Positions 15,665-24,303 of a DNA stretch of 64,000 bases are shown piece after piece. The DNA is taken from NCBI GenBank assembly GCA_030655315.1, contig JAURVT010000002.1:62001-126000 (forward strand), written 5' to 3'. The notes beneath the pieces are model-generated. The model was not told the DNA's origin. It saw only the letters and a list, made by a program, of their open reading frames with translations, and did no database searches. Within the stretch, counting starts at the first letter, position 1; the number at the start of each line of letters is the position of its first letter. The DNA comes from Nocardioidaceae bacterium (lineage in GTDB: Bacteria > Actinomycetota > Actinomycetes > Propionibacteriales > Nocardioidaceae). The position numbers were made by a program, and so were the translations under genes.

Positions 15665-18091
15665 TCAGACCGGGTCGGTGACGCGGTTGGAGACGAGCGT
15701 GTCGAAGTCCGACCCGTCGTCGACCAGGCCCCACTTCACGAGCCAGCGGTAGGTCTGGTCGAACTCGTGGGGCGGGTAGGGCTCGGGGTCCGCGAAGCGC
15801 AGGCGCCACGGCGCGATCTGCGACTCCTGCAGCACGCCGAGGTCCTCGGGCACCTCCTCGGTGAAGTAGTGCAGGTAGGGCGTGACGTCGGTGTTGATGT
15901 CGGCGACCGCCCGCTTGACCGCCCGGTCGATGGCCGCGAAGGTGTCGGCGTCGACGTCCTCGCCGGCGATCTCGGCGCCGGTGTAGAAGGACTCGGCGAC
16001 GAGCCGGTAGCCCTGGGACAGGGCGAGCGAGATGTACGGCTCCATCAGGGCGACCGCGTCGACGCTGCCGTCACGCAGGGCACGGAACCGGTCGGCCGGA
16101 CCGCCCACGTGCACGACCTTGAGGTGCTCGGGATCGACGAAGCCCTCCAGGGTCTGGATCGCGAGGTAGTGCGACCCGTGGTGGAAGTTGACCGCGACGG
16201 TCCTGTCGGCCAGCGCCTGCGGGTGCAGGACCGGCGAGTCGGGGCGGACGAAGATGGCCTGGCTCGCGATCGCCGCGCGCTTGGACACGATCTGGCCGCC
16301 GCGCTCGGAGTCGTGCGAGCGGCGCACCTGGCCCCACTCGCAGGCCCGGTAGAACGACACCGAGCCCTCCTCGAAGCCGCGGGACAGCCCACCGAAGGAG
16401 CTGACCAGCGTGTGGTCCTCGATCGGCGCGACCGACGCGTTGTAGGCGCCCGGGGCGACGAGCTCGAGGTCGATGCCCTCGTCGGCGAAGTAGCCCTTCT
16501 CCAGGCCCACGAGGTAGGGCAGGGTGAAGATGGCGCCGGTGCGCACGCTGGTGACCCTGGTGCGTCCGGCGGTGGTGGTCTCGGTGGTCATGTTCTCTCC
16601 TTCGGGGTGGGTGGGCGCCGCTGCCGCGGGTCCCGGTGGTGGTGCGGTGGTGGTCGGGGAGGTCGACGGCCGGTCCGCGCGGACCAGCCGGTGGGCGGTG
16701 GCCAGGCACACCAGGGCGAGAGCACCCAGCAGCAGGTACGTCACGCGCAGGCCGGTGACGTACGCGACCGGGTCGATCGACCCGGCGACCGGGGTGCCCG
16801 ACGGCGGGCCGGTGGTGGCGAGCGCGGCGAACGAGACCGCGAGCGAGCCGGCCAGCGAGGTGCCGAGGTTCATGCCGATCTGGCGCGACACGCTCGTGAC
16901 GGCGCTGGCGGCGCCGGCACGGTCGTCGGGGAGGCTCGCGATCGCGGCCGCCGTCGAGGGCGGGTTCGCCAGGCCCATGCCCGTCCCCAGCAGCGCGTAG
17001 CCCAGCAGCAGGGGCGTCAGCGGACCGTCCACGGTGGTGCCGGCGGCGAGCACGAGCAGGGCCGACGCCAGGCACGTGTGCGCCAGCAGGACGGGAGGCC
17101 GCGGACCCCTCGCGCCCATCCAGGCGCCGGCGACCTTGGCCGCGACGAGCGTGGCGAGCGTCAGGGGCAGCACCAGGGAGCCGGCGACGATCGGCGACAA
17201 CCCCCGGACCTGCTGCAGGTACAGCGTGTTCACGAACATGACGCCGGCCAGGCACAGGTACGAGAAGCCGGCCGTGGTCATCGCGCCGCGCAGCAGGGGC
17301 GAGCGCAGGTTCTCGGGATCGACGACGGGGTCGGCGACCGCGCCCTCGACCTTCCAGAGCAGCAGCGCCGCCGCGACCGCCAGCAGCAGCGGGCCCCAGG
17401 TCTGCACCGAGGACCACCCGACCCGGGCAGCCCCGGACAGGCCGAGGGTGGCGGTGAGCATCGCCACGGCGACGACGACCTGTCCGACCACGTCGGCCCG
17501 GCGCCGCCGCGTCGCCCGTGGCGCCTCGGCCACGCGGCGCGAGGCCAGCAGCACCGCGCCCGCGAACGGGGCGGCGATCAGGAACACCGCCCTCCAGTCG
17601 GTGACGGTCACGAGGACGCCCCCGACCAGCGGACCGATCGCCGACGAGACCCCCGCGGTGGCGCTCCACGACCCCAGGGCCCTGCCCCGCTCCCCCGGGT
17701 CGGTGAAGCTCGCGCTGAGCAGCGCGATCGAGCCCGGCGTCATGAGCGCACCGCCGAGGCCCTGGAGCAGGCGGAGCAGGATCAGGGGGACCGCCGACGG
17801 GGCGAACGCGCACGCGATCGACGCCGTCGCGAAGATCGCGACGCCCCAGCACAGGACCCGCTTGGCCCCGTGACGGTCGGCCATCGTGCCCGCCCAGAAC
17901 AGCAGGCTGCCCCGGGCGAGCGCGCTGGCGACCACGACCCACTGCAGCTGGGCGACCGACAGCCCCAGGTCGGCCTGCAGCGAGGGCAGGGCGACGACGA
18001 GCGCCGCGGTGTCGAGGCTGCTCAGGAAGAGCGCGGAGCAGCACACCGCCAGGGTGGTGCGCGGGTGTGCCGCCGTGGCCCGGGTGGTCAT
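15665..18091 (-). CDS. Fused MFS (DHA2, 14-helix) transporter and SsuA/THI5-like substrate-binding domain
   Basis: One uninterrupted 808-codon frame encodes two proteins usually separate. Residues 1-475 are a DHA2-type drug/H+ antiporter (SLDTAALVVALPSLQ, then motif C-like GLGGALMTPGSIALL). A Pro/Thr-rich linker (residues about 476-500) leads into a 308-residue NMT1/SsuA-like binding domain (YLVGLEKGYFADEGIDLEL). The second part has no signal peptide, and the C-terminus of a 14-helix transporter is cytosolic, so the domain would sit inside the cell. However, AAGGAGAG stands five bases before an internal ATG at 16591, so the binding domain could also be made alone. It follows the SBP gene by four bases, ending the operon. 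Its layout recalls DszB-type desulfinases, but the catalytic cysteine position is not conserved. Confidence 0.75.
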   Translation of the reverse strand: MTTRATAAHPRTTLAVCCSALFLSSLDTAALVVALPSLQADLGLSVAQLQWVVVASALARGSLLFWAGTMADRHGAKRVLCWGVAIFATASIACAFAPSAVPLILLRLLQGLGGALMTPGSIALLSASFTDPGERGRALGSWSATAGVSSAIGPLVGGVLVTVTDWRAVFLIAAPFAGAVLLASRRVAEAPRATRRRRADVVGQVVVAVAMLTATLGLSGAARVGWSSVQTWGPLLLAVAAALLLWKVEGAVADPVVDPENLRSPLLRGAMTTAGFSYLCLAGVMFVNTLYLQQVRGLSPIVAGSLVLPLTLATLVAAKVAGAWMGARGPRPPVLLAHTCLASALLVLAAGTTVDGPLTPLLLGYALLGTGMGLANPPSTAAAIASLPDDRAGAASAVTSVSRQIGMNLGTSLAGSLAVSFAALATTGPPSGTPVAGSIDPVAYVTGLRVTYLLLGALALVCLATAHRLVRADRPSTSPTTTAPPPGPAAAAPTHPEGENMTTETTTAGRTRVTSVRTGAIFTLPYLVGLEKGYFADEGIDLELVAPGAYNASVAPIEDHTLVSSFGGLSRGFEEGSVSFYRACEWGQVRRSHDSERGGQIVSKRAAIASQAIFVRPDSPVLHPQALADRTVAVNFHHGSHYLAIQTLEGFVDPEHLKVVHVGGPADRFRALRDGSVDAVALMEPYISLALSQGYRLVAESFYTGAEIAGEDVDADTFAAIDRAVKRAVADINTDVTPYLHYFTEEVPEDLGVLQESQIAPWRLRFADPEPYPPHEFDQTYRWLVKWGLVDDGSDFDTLVSNRVTDPV
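16591..16605 (-). promoter_or_regulatory. Internal ribosome-binding site and start for the SBP domain
   Basis: GAAGGAGAGAAC directly precedes ATG at 16591 in the frame of the fused gene. This is the best ribosome site in the whole frame and would give a 308-residue cytosolic protein (16591 down to 15665). Confidence 0.6.
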
Positions 18092-18095
18092 CGGC

Positions 18096-19172
18096 TCAGG
18101 TCAGCGTCTCGTAGACGGGCTCGTCCGGCTCCGACTCGAGGATCCCGAGCTCGAGCGCGACCGCGATCTGCTGGTCGAGGTTGGCGAAGACCGCGTCGTC
18201 CCAGACGGTCGGATAGATGTCGGCGAGCCGCTCGGGCAGCAGGGCGATGGCCGCCTCCTCGTCCGCCGGGACGCCGAAGGCCTCGTGGTAGGTCGCGAGC
18301 AGCGACGGGTCGTCGACGATCTTCTGGTTCGCCTCGGTCCGCAGCGCCACGAGCGCCCGGGCGGCCCGGGCGTGCTCGTCGCTCTCGGCCAGCCACTCGC
18401 GCCGGAAGGAGGCGCCGTTGAGGAACAGCGGCGCCGAGTCGCCCGTCCCCCGCTGCCACTCCGCACTCACCGTCGCGACCTGGCGGTTGCCGGCCGCGAC
18501 GAGACGGGTGGCGTTGGGCTCGATCGCGATGATCGCGTCGAGGTCGCCCCGCTCGTAGAGCGCGAGGTTGGCGATGGGCTGCCCGGGGAAGAGCTCGAAC
18601 TCCCGGGCGAAGTCGATCCCGTTGACGCCCGCGGCCAGCGCCGCGAGCCGGTACGTGTCCGACGACGCGGGCTGGACGCCGATCCGCTTGCCGCGCAGGT
18701 CCGCGACCGAGGTCACGTCGCTGTCCTCCGGGACGATCCAGCGGCCGTGGTTCCACAGCTGGGGACCGGCGATCACGATGTCGTGCCCCGTGGTGTTCGC
18801 CTGCACCGCGCCGAGCGGGCCGAAGGCGAAGCTGTCGAGCACGCCGGTCAGGAGCTGGTCCTGGCCGGCGCCCGGACCACCGCCGGCCGATCGCCCGAGC
18901 CGCAGGCCGTGCTCGGCGTCGAGCCCGAACTTCGCGATGATCGGGTCGATCACGGACCCCGCGGTGCCCGGGTTGGCCGCGCCGACGTCGATGGGCAGAC
19001 GGCCGTCCGCGGCGGCCGGCTCGCCGTCGCCGCACGAGGCGAGCAGCGGGGCGAGGGCGGACGCGCCGAGCAGCGCGACGGAGCCGCGGAGCAGCTGGCG
19101 ACGGCCCACCGGCGCGGTCCGGAGCTGACGGGTGAAGGTGGCGCCACGGGGCGCGTAGGGGCGTGCAGGCAT
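18096..19172 (-). CDS. ABC transporter substrate-binding lipoprotein (SsuA/TauA/NitT type)
   Basis: This 358-residue periplasmic-type binding protein has a twin-arginine and lipobox signal (GRRQLLRGSVALLGAS, cleavage before Cys in LLASC, near residue 50). The mature part follows the NMT1/SsuA plan, with VADLRGKRIGVQPASSD near residue 165. It would bind a sulfonate, nitrate or similar small anion or ring compound for the adjacent permease. ATG at 19172 is preferred over an upstream frame because GAGGAGA stands six bases before it. The fused MFS gene starts four bases after its stop. Confidence 0.87.
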   Translation of the reverse strand: MPARPYAPRGATFTRQLRTAPVGRRQLLRGSVALLGASALAPLLASCGDGEPAAADGRLPIDVGAANPGTAGSVIDPIIAKFGLDAEHGLRLGRSAGGGPGAGQDQLLTGVLDSFAFGPLGAVQANTTGHDIVIAGPQLWNHGRWIVPEDSDVTSVADLRGKRIGVQPASSDTYRLAALAAGVNGIDFAREFELFPGQPIANLALYERGDLDAIIAIEPNATRLVAAGNRQVATVSAEWQRGTGDSAPLFLNGASFRREWLAESDEHARAARALVALRTEANQKIVDDPSLLATYHEAFGVPADEEAAIALLPERLADIYPTVWDDAVFANLDQQIAVALELGILESEPDEPVYETLT

Positions 19173-19296
19173 GGGTGTCTCCTCAGAGGGGCGTGAGCGG
19201 GGTGCGGCGCGGGGGCCGAGGGGTGTCGGAGCGGTCAGTGCGCCCGACATCGGCGCGAGGACGGGGACGTGCGCCGCCCGAGCGCGGGCGGTCGCC

Positions 19297-20025
19297 TCAC
19301 GTCAGCTCCGCGACGATGCGACGGTGCAGGTCGAACAGGCGGGTGTCCTCGGGGTCGCGGGGACGCGGGACGTCGACGAGGTGCTCGGTCGCGACGACGG
19401 CCGGCCGTCCCTCGAGCACGACCACGCGGTCGGCGAGCATCGCCGCCTCCAGCGGGTTGTGGGTGACGAGCAGACCCGTGCGCGGGCGGTCGGTCCACAG
19501 GCGCTGCAGCAGCAGGCGCAGCCTGCGTCCGGTCAGCTCGTCGAGCGCGCTGAACGGCTCGTCGAACAGGAGCACCTCGGGCTCGACCGCGAAGGCCCGC
19601 GCCACCGCCACCCGCTGACGCTGTCCGCCGGACAGGACCGACGGGTAGGAGCCGACGTAGTCCGTCAGCCCGACGGCGTCGAGGATCTCGTCCACGCCGC
19701 CGGTCCCGCGCCCCGCCGCGTCCGCGGCCAGGGCGACGTTCTCCCGGACGCTGACCCAGTCGAGCAGCCGTGGCTGCTGGAACACGACGCCGAGCCGCGC
19801 CGGGCGGGCGCCGTGGCCGGCGACGACCGTCCCCGCGTCCGGCCTCTCCAGCCCGGCCACCAGGTGCAGCAGCGTGGTCTTGCCGGTGCCCGAGGCACCC
19901 ACGACCGCCACCAGCTCACCGGCGGGGACGACGAGGTCGAACCGGTCGAAGACGCGCTGCTCGGTGCCGTCGCGACGATCGACGTAGGTCTTGGTGACCC
20001 CGGACAGGCGGATCTCGGGACTCAT
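19297..20025 (-). CDS. ABC transporter ATP-binding protein (SsuB/TauB type)
   Basis: This 242-residue ATPase has Walker A GASGTGKTT near residue 42, Q-loop VFQQPRLLDW, signature LSGGQRQR near residue 133, Walker B LLFDEPFSALD and the switch histidine in LVTHNPLEA. The sequence matches the nitrate/sulfonate/taurine importer class. ATG at 20025 overlaps the permease stop (ATGA). A 124-base gap then separates it from the binding-protein gene, in which I see no clear terminator. Confidence 0.9.
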   Translation of the reverse strand: MSPEIRLSGVTKTYVDRRDGTEQRVFDRFDLVVPAGELVAVVGASGTGKTTLLHLVAGLERPDAGTVVAGHGARPARLGVVFQQPRLLDWVSVRENVALAADAAGRGTGGVDEILDAVGLTDYVGSYPSVLSGGQRQRVAVARAFAVEPEVLLFDEPFSALDELTGRRLRLLLQRLWTDRPRTGLLVTHNPLEAAMLADRVVVLEGRPAVVATEHLVDVPRPRDPEDTRLFDLHRRIVAELT

Positions 20026-20876
20026 ACCGACACCTCCCGGCGCCAGCGGGCCGATCGACGCTCGAGCGTCTGCAGCACGCCGTACTCGATCACGGTCATC
20101 ACGCCGGCGAAGGCGATCGTCCAGGCGAGCACGCCCGCGACGTGGTGCTGGGTGAACTCGAGGTTGAGCTGGTACCCGACCCCGTCGGCCAGCCCGAAGA
20201 TCTCCACGAGCACGATCACCTTCCAGGACAGTGCCACCCCCAGCCTCGCGCCGGCGAACAGGCCGGGCGCCAGGGCGGGGATCCACAGCCGACGGAGCCG
20301 CGTGCGCCGGCTGAAGCGGTAGACGTGCGCCATCTCGAGCAGCGCGGGGTCGACGCTGCGGACCCCCTGGGTGAGGTTGATGATCAGCGCGGGCGCGGCG
20401 GCCATGGCCACGACCAGCACGGGGTTGACCATGCTGATCCCGAACCAGATGACGCCCAGCAGCGCCTTGACCAGGCCGGGCACCACGAGCCCGAGGAGCA
20501 CGAGCGGCTCGAGGAACCGCCGGACCCAGACGTTGCGGCCCATCGCGATGCCGACCGCGACGGCCAGGACGAACGCCAGCGCGAAGCCGAGGGCCACCCG
20601 GAGCAGCGTCACCTCCAGGCTCGACCAGAGCAGGCCCGACCGCGCGATCTCCACCAGCGCGTCACGGATCTCCGGCAGCCCGGGCACCAGCGGGCTGTCG
20701 AGCCGCACGGTCATCAGCTGCCAGCCCGCGGACAGCACGACCACCAGCAGCAGCGGCGGGCCCGCCGACGAGGCCAGGCGCACCCATGCGGACGACCGGT
20801 GCGGGCTGCGTCGCGGTCGCGGGACGACCTCGGCGACCTCGGGCTCCACCAGCGGCCTGGTCCTGAGCCCGCTCAT
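20022..20876 (-). CDS. ABC transporter permease (SsuC/TauC type)
   Basis: This 284-residue inner-membrane permease has about six helices. The EAA-like loop VDPALLEMAHVYRFSRRTRLRR near residues 188-210 contacts the ATPase. The first about 30 residues are a charged cytosolic extension. It lies 22 bases after the MarR gene and overlaps the ATPase gene, so regulator, permease and ATPase form one transcription unit. Confidence 0.9.
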   Translation of the reverse strand: MSGLRTRPLVEPEVAEVVPRPRRSPHRSSAWVRLASSAGPPLLLVVVLSAGWQLMTVRLDSPLVPGLPEIRDALVEIARSGLLWSSLEVTLLRVALGFALAFVLAVAVGIAMGRNVWVRRFLEPLVLLGLVVPGLVKALLGVIWFGISMVNPVLVVAMAAAPALIINLTQGVRSVDPALLEMAHVYRFSRRTRLRRLWIPALAPGLFAGARLGVALSWKVIVLVEIFGLADGVGYQLNLEFTQHHVAGVLAWTIAFAGVMTVIEYGVLQTLERRSARWRREVSV

Positions 20877-20898
20877 CGCGCACCCACCGTCGCGGGCG

Positions 20899-21348
20899 TC
20901 AGCGCCGGGTGAGCTCGATCATCTGCTCCAGCGGGCCGGCGGCGGCGAGCAGCGCCGCCAGGTCGTCCTCGGAGAGCGCGTCGAGCTGCGAGACGAGCTG
21001 CTCGCTCAGCAGACGTCGGTCGTCCAGGAACCGGGACCGTCCGCGCTCGCTCGCCTCCACCAGCCAGACCCGACCGTCCTGGGGGTCCGGCGACCGCGTG
21101 ACCAGCCCGTCGGCCTCCAGGTTGCGCACCGTGCGCGAGATGGCCGTCTGCCCGACGCCCTCCCGCTCGGCCAGGTCGCCGATCCGCAGGGGTCCGTACT
21201 TGACCACCGCCGCCAGCGCCGTTCGCGCCGACCGGGGCAGGTCGTCCGGGTAGGCCGATCCGAGCTGGCGCGCCAGCTGGATCACCGCCACCTGCAGCCG
21301 CTCGACCTCGGCCAGCCGGTTGCGCGAGGGCACCCGGGACGTCGTCAT
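20899..21348 (-). CDS. MarR family transcriptional regulator
   Basis: This 149-residue winged-helix regulator has LRIGDLAEREGVGQTAISRT near residues 55-75 as the DNA-reading helix-turn-helix and VTRSPDPQDGRVWLVE as the wing. It heads the ABC/MFS operon and probably represses it until a ligand binds. Upstream, at 21423-21439, the direct repeat ACTCGACT-T-ACTCGACT may be its binding site. Confidence 0.9.
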   Translation of the reverse strand: MTTSRVPSRNRLAEVERLQVAVIQLARQLGSAYPDDLPRSARTALAAVVKYGPLRIGDLAEREGVGQTAISRTVRNLEADGLVTRSPDPQDGRVWLVEASERGRSRFLDDRRLLSEQLVSQLDALSEDDLAALLAAAGPLEQMIELTRR

Positions 21349-21486
21349 GGCCGCGAGTATGGCAGGACGACGCGCGGTGACCTGCGTCGGAGCGGGGGTG
21401 GCCGGTGCCGTCCATAATTCTCACTCGACTTACTCGACTAATGACCGGCACGGGGCGCGGTCGGTTCGGCGGGGACCCCAGAAACG

Positions 21487-21498
21487 TAACCGCGGTTA
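21487..21498. promoter_or_regulatory. 12-base palindrome TAACCGCGGTTA in the marR/DUF952 gap
   Basis: A perfect palindrome lies two bases upstream of TATTCT (21501-21506), a possible -10 for the rightward gene. The rest of the 203-base gap is unusually AT-rich for this genome and carries a direct repeat ACTCGACT at 21423 and 21432. The binding protein is unknown. Confidence 0.35.
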
Positions 21499-21551
21499 AG
21501 TATTCTTGGACCGGACGTCCACGATGCGGACAGCCTTGCCACGATGGCGGC

Positions 21552-21914
21552 ATGAGCGACTCCACCCCCGTCCTGCACCTCGTCCCGCGGAGCCAGTGGT
21601 CAACGGCGCAGCAGCTCGCGCCGGCGTCGCTGGCGAGCGAGGGCTTCGTGCACTGCTCGCCCGACGACGACGTGACCCTGGCCGTGGCCAACGCCTTCTA
21701 CGCCGGTGCCGAGCGTCCGCTGCTGGTCCTCACCATCGACCCGTCGCGCTGCGGGGCGCCGCTCGTGTGGGAGGCCGCCGACCCGGCACCGCCCCCGGGC
21801 GTGGCCGACGACACCCTCTTCCCGCACCTCTACGGCCCCGTGCCGCCCGACGCGGTCGTCGCAGTCCGGACCGTGGAGTGGGACGCCGAGGGCACCGCGG
21901 TCCGGATCGGCTGA
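21552..21914 (+). CDS. DUF952 domain-containing protein
   Basis: This 120-residue DUF952 protein begins with the family start VLHLVPRSQW and contains ASEGFVHCSPDDDV, then PLLVLTIDP, DTLFPHLYGPVP and VVAVRTVEWD. The fold resembles ADP-ribosyltransferase-like small proteins, but no activity is established. ATG at 21552 has no ribosome site. CACGAT lies exactly six bases upstream, so the message may be leaderless. Confidence 0.88.
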   Translation: MSDSTPVLHLVPRSQWSTAQQLAPASLASEGFVHCSPDDDVTLAVANAFYAGAERPLLVLTIDPSRCGAPLVWEAADPAPPPGVADDTLFPHLYGPVPPDAVVAVRTVEWDAEGTAVRIG

Positions 21915-21956
21915 GGCCGCGACGGCGCTGACGGTGCCGTGGTCGATGCTGGTGCC

Positions 21957-22490
21957 ATGGCACGGACGCGGGGACCGGGGCGGGCGGGCGTCGTGCTGCC
22001 GCTGGTGCTGGTGGCCGCGCTGGTGTGGTGGGCCGTCGACCGCGTCGGCGGCGACGACCGGGACGGCGTGGACGACGCGGGCTCGACGACCGTGGCCGTG
22101 CAGCGGGTGGTCGACGGCGACACCCTCGTGGTCGACGGGGCGGACCGCGTCCGGGTGCTCGGCATCGACACCCCCGAGACCGGCGGCCCGCGGGGTCGCC
22201 AGTGCGGGGGCGACGAGGCGACCCGGGCGGCCACCACGCTGCTCGACGGTCAGGACGTCACCCTCACGGGCGACCCCACCCAGGCCGCGCGAGACCGGTT
22301 CGACCGGCGGCTGGCGTACGTCACCCTCCCCGACGGCCGCGACCTCGCGCAGGTGCTGCTCGAGCAGGGGTGGGCCCGCGTCTACGCCCCGGCCGGCGAC
22401 GTCGAGCGGATGGACGACTACCGCGACGCCGAGCGCAGCGCCCGCGCGGACGGCGCCGGCTCCTGGGGTCGCTGCCCGTCCTTCGGGTAG
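21957..22490 (+). CDS. Thermonuclease (SNase-like) family protein, membrane-anchored or secreted
   Basis: This 177-residue protein has an N-terminal hydrophobic segment (residues about 9-26, VVLPLVLVAALVWWAV), then a staphylococcal nuclease fold from about residue 45. Catalytic features are visible: VVDGDTLVV (calcium aspartates), VRVLGIDTPET (arginine and aspartate) and RFDRRLAYVTL (second arginine). It would cleave DNA or RNA outside the cell. ATG at 21957 is preferred to a slightly upstream GTG because the hydrophobic segment then begins after a short basic N-terminus. Its last 73 bases overlap the end of the convergent MFS gene. Confidence 0.85.
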   Translation: MARTRGPGRAGVVLPLVLVAALVWWAVDRVGGDDRDGVDDAGSTTVAVQRVVDGDTLVVDGADRVRVLGIDTPETGGPRGRQCGGDEATRAATTLLDGQDVTLTGDPTQAARDRFDRRLAYVTLPDGRDLAQVLLEQGWARVYAPAGDVERMDDYRDAERSARADGAGSWGRCPSFG

Positions 22491-23677
22491 CCGGCCGTGC
22501 GTCCCGCCACGGCCGTGAGCACTCCCCCGACGGCGCAGAGGGAGGCCGCGGCGACGACCAGCGCCACCGCGGGCACCCCACCGCGGACGGCGCCGAAGCC
22601 CACCGAGCCGATGGCCTGGCCGACGGCCAGGGCGATGAACAGGACGGACGTGCCGGCGCCCGCCGCCGACGGCCACGCCGCTCGGGCCCACAGGATGAGG
22701 ACCCCGGACAGGCACATGTAGCCCGCGCCGAAGACCGCCATCGACCCGTAGGCGGCCCAGGCGGCGTCGAGCACCACCGCGACCCCGAGCAGGACGTCGG
22801 CCACGACGAGCACGCCCGCGAACAGGCTCCAGCCGCGGCGGGGGCCCAGCCGGTCGACGACGAGCCCGGTGGACGGTCCGAGCAGGCCCCCGACGCCGAG
22901 CGCGATCCACAGCCACCCGGCCTGCGCGGCCGCGACCGAGCCGGACCCCGTCGCGAGCAGCGGCCCGAAGGTCCAGACCAGTGCCGACCCCGCACCGACG
23001 ACCAGCGCCGCGACCGACGGCAGCGCCAGCCGTCCCCGGGGTCGCCGACCACGGGCGACGTCGGTCCGGGGCGCCGCGGGCGTCGACGTCCGGGCTCGTC
23101 CGCGCACCAGGATCAGGACGCCGGCGGCGGACGCGGCGCAGGCCGCGGCCATGAGCACCCACGCCGGCGTCGTCGACGCCGTGGCGAAGGTCAGCAGACC
23201 GGCGCCGACCACCCCGGCCGCGGTACCGGTGTTCACCAGCGACTGCGCCGTCGAGGAGGACCGTTCGGGCACGACGGCGTCGACGACGCGCACCAGGGCG
23301 GGCGAGGCGAACCCCGCACCCATCCCGCCCACGAAGACGGCCCCGACGAACGCCGCCGGCGTCGACGCGGCGGCGACCCCGAGGCACCCCGCGGTCGCGG
23401 CGAGGCCGGCCAGGAGCAGGCCGGCCCGGGGTCGCCGGTCGGTCAGCCGCGCGGCCACCCCGGCCGCGATCGAGTAGGAGACGAACTGCGCGGCCGCCGC
23501 CAGGCCGACCACGTCCGCCAGCGCGGGACGCTCGACCGCCAGGCGCGGCGCGAAGAGGCCGACCCCGAACCGGGCCATGCCGTAGGTCGAGGCGATGAGC
23601 AGCATCCCCGCGACCGCGGTGCCGAGTCCGGCGGTCCGGCCGTCGAGGGACCGGGACGTGCGCGCGACGGCATCCAT
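22418..23677 (-). CDS. MFS transporter (YbfB/CynX-like sugar or drug efflux type)
   Basis: This 419-residue, 12-helix transporter opens with MLLIASTYGMARFGVGLFAP, a start seen in small MFS efflux families, and has ARLTDRRPRAGLLL as the loop 2-3 motif. The last about 25 residues are hydrophilic and overlap the nuclease gene on the other strand. It is divergent from a TetR gene. Two copies of the operator ATAACGACCGTTNT lie between them, one covering this gene's start codon, so TetR repression followed by ligand-induced efflux is the probable scheme. Confidence 0.87.
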   Translation of the reverse strand: MDAVARTSRSLDGRTAGLGTAVAGMLLIASTYGMARFGVGLFAPRLAVERPALADVVGLAAAAQFVSYSIAAGVAARLTDRRPRAGLLLAGLAATAGCLGVAAASTPAAFVGAVFVGGMGAGFASPALVRVVDAVVPERSSSTAQSLVNTGTAAGVVGAGLLTFATASTTPAWVLMAAACAASAAGVLILVRGRARTSTPAAPRTDVARGRRPRGRLALPSVAALVVGAGSALVWTFGPLLATGSGSVAAAQAGWLWIALGVGGLLGPSTGLVVDRLGPRRGWSLFAGVLVVADVLLGVAVVLDAAWAAYGSMAVFGAGYMCLSGVLILWARAAWPSAAGAGTSVLFIALAVGQAIGSVGFGAVRGGVPAVALVVAAASLCAVGGVLTAVAGRTAGYPKDGQRPQEPAPSARALRSASR

Positions 23678-23706
23678 AACGACCGTTCTATCATAACGAC
23701 CGTTAT
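23676..23706. promoter_or_regulatory. Tandem TetR operators
   Basis: ATAACGACCGTTCT (23676-23689) and ATAACGACCGTTAT (23693-23706) repeat 17 bases apart; the second is an ATAACG/CGTTAT dyad. They cover the MFS start codon and the TetR -10 region. TATGAT (23695-23690, minus strand) is a likely -10 for the MFS gene. Confidence 0.65.
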
Positions 23707-23709
23707 AGT
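23704..23709 (+). promoter_or_regulatory. -10 element TATAGT of the tetR gene, leaderless spacing
   Basis: TATAGT is separated by exactly six bases from ATG 23716, so transcription would begin at the start codon. It overlaps the second TetR operator. Confidence 0.55.
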
Positions 23710-23715
23710 CGCAGG

Positions 23716-24303
23716 ATGAGCCCGCCGACGACCACCGACCGCATCCTCGACTCGGCCGAGACCCTGTTCTTCACCGACGGCATCGCCGTGACCGGGGTGG
23801 ACCGCGTCGCCGCCTCCGCCGGGGTCGCCATCGCCACCCTCTACAAGCACGTCGGCAGCAAGGACGGCCTGCTCGAGGCGGTCCTCGAGCGCCGGCTGCG
23901 CAGCTGGACCGAGCACTGGGACGCCGCGATCGAGGCCGCCGACTCGCCGACCGACGAGCTCCTGGCGGTCTTCGACGCGGTGACGTCGTTCCGCGCCTCG
24001 GCGGGCGCGACGCAGTGGTGCAGCTTCCTGGCCACGGCGTCCGAGCGTCCCCACCCACCGGGTGCCGGCGCCGATCCGGTCCTGGACCTGGTCGACCGGG
24101 ACACCCGTCTCGTGACCGACCGGCTGCGCGAGCTGGCGCGCAGCGCCGACCTGGACGACCCGCAGGCCGTCGCGTCGAGCCTGCTGCTCCTCTACAACGG
24201 GGTGCTGGGCAGCCTGCTGCGCGGCACGCCCGACGATCCGGTGGCGCTCGCCCGTCGGCTCGCGCTCTCGGTGGTCACCGGTTCCACAGGTCGAACGGCC
24301 TGA
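23716..24303 (+). CDS. TetR/AcrR family transcriptional regulator
   Basis: This 195-residue TetR regulator has its helix-turn-helix at residues about 5-50 (DRILDSAETLFFTDGIAVTG, then ASAGVAIATLYKHVGSKDGL) and a C-terminal ligand domain. It is divergent from an MFS efflux gene with tandem operators in the 38-base gap. Its 3' end overlaps the convergent GIY-YIG-like gene by 29 bases. Confidence 0.92.
   Translation: MSPPTTTDRILDSAETLFFTDGIAVTGVDRVAASAGVAIATLYKHVGSKDGLLEAVLERRLRSWTEHWDAAIEAADSPTDELLAVFDAVTSFRASAGATQWCSFLATASERPHPPGAGADPVLDLVDRDTRLVTDRLRELARSADLDDPQAVASSLLLLYNGVLGSLLRGTPDDPVALARRLALSVVTGSTGRTA

Noticed and set aside
15665-16591. DszB-type desulfinase
   Set aside because: The layout and the VRPDSPV segment are similar, but the catalytic cysteine position is not cysteine. 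A binding-protein role is safer.
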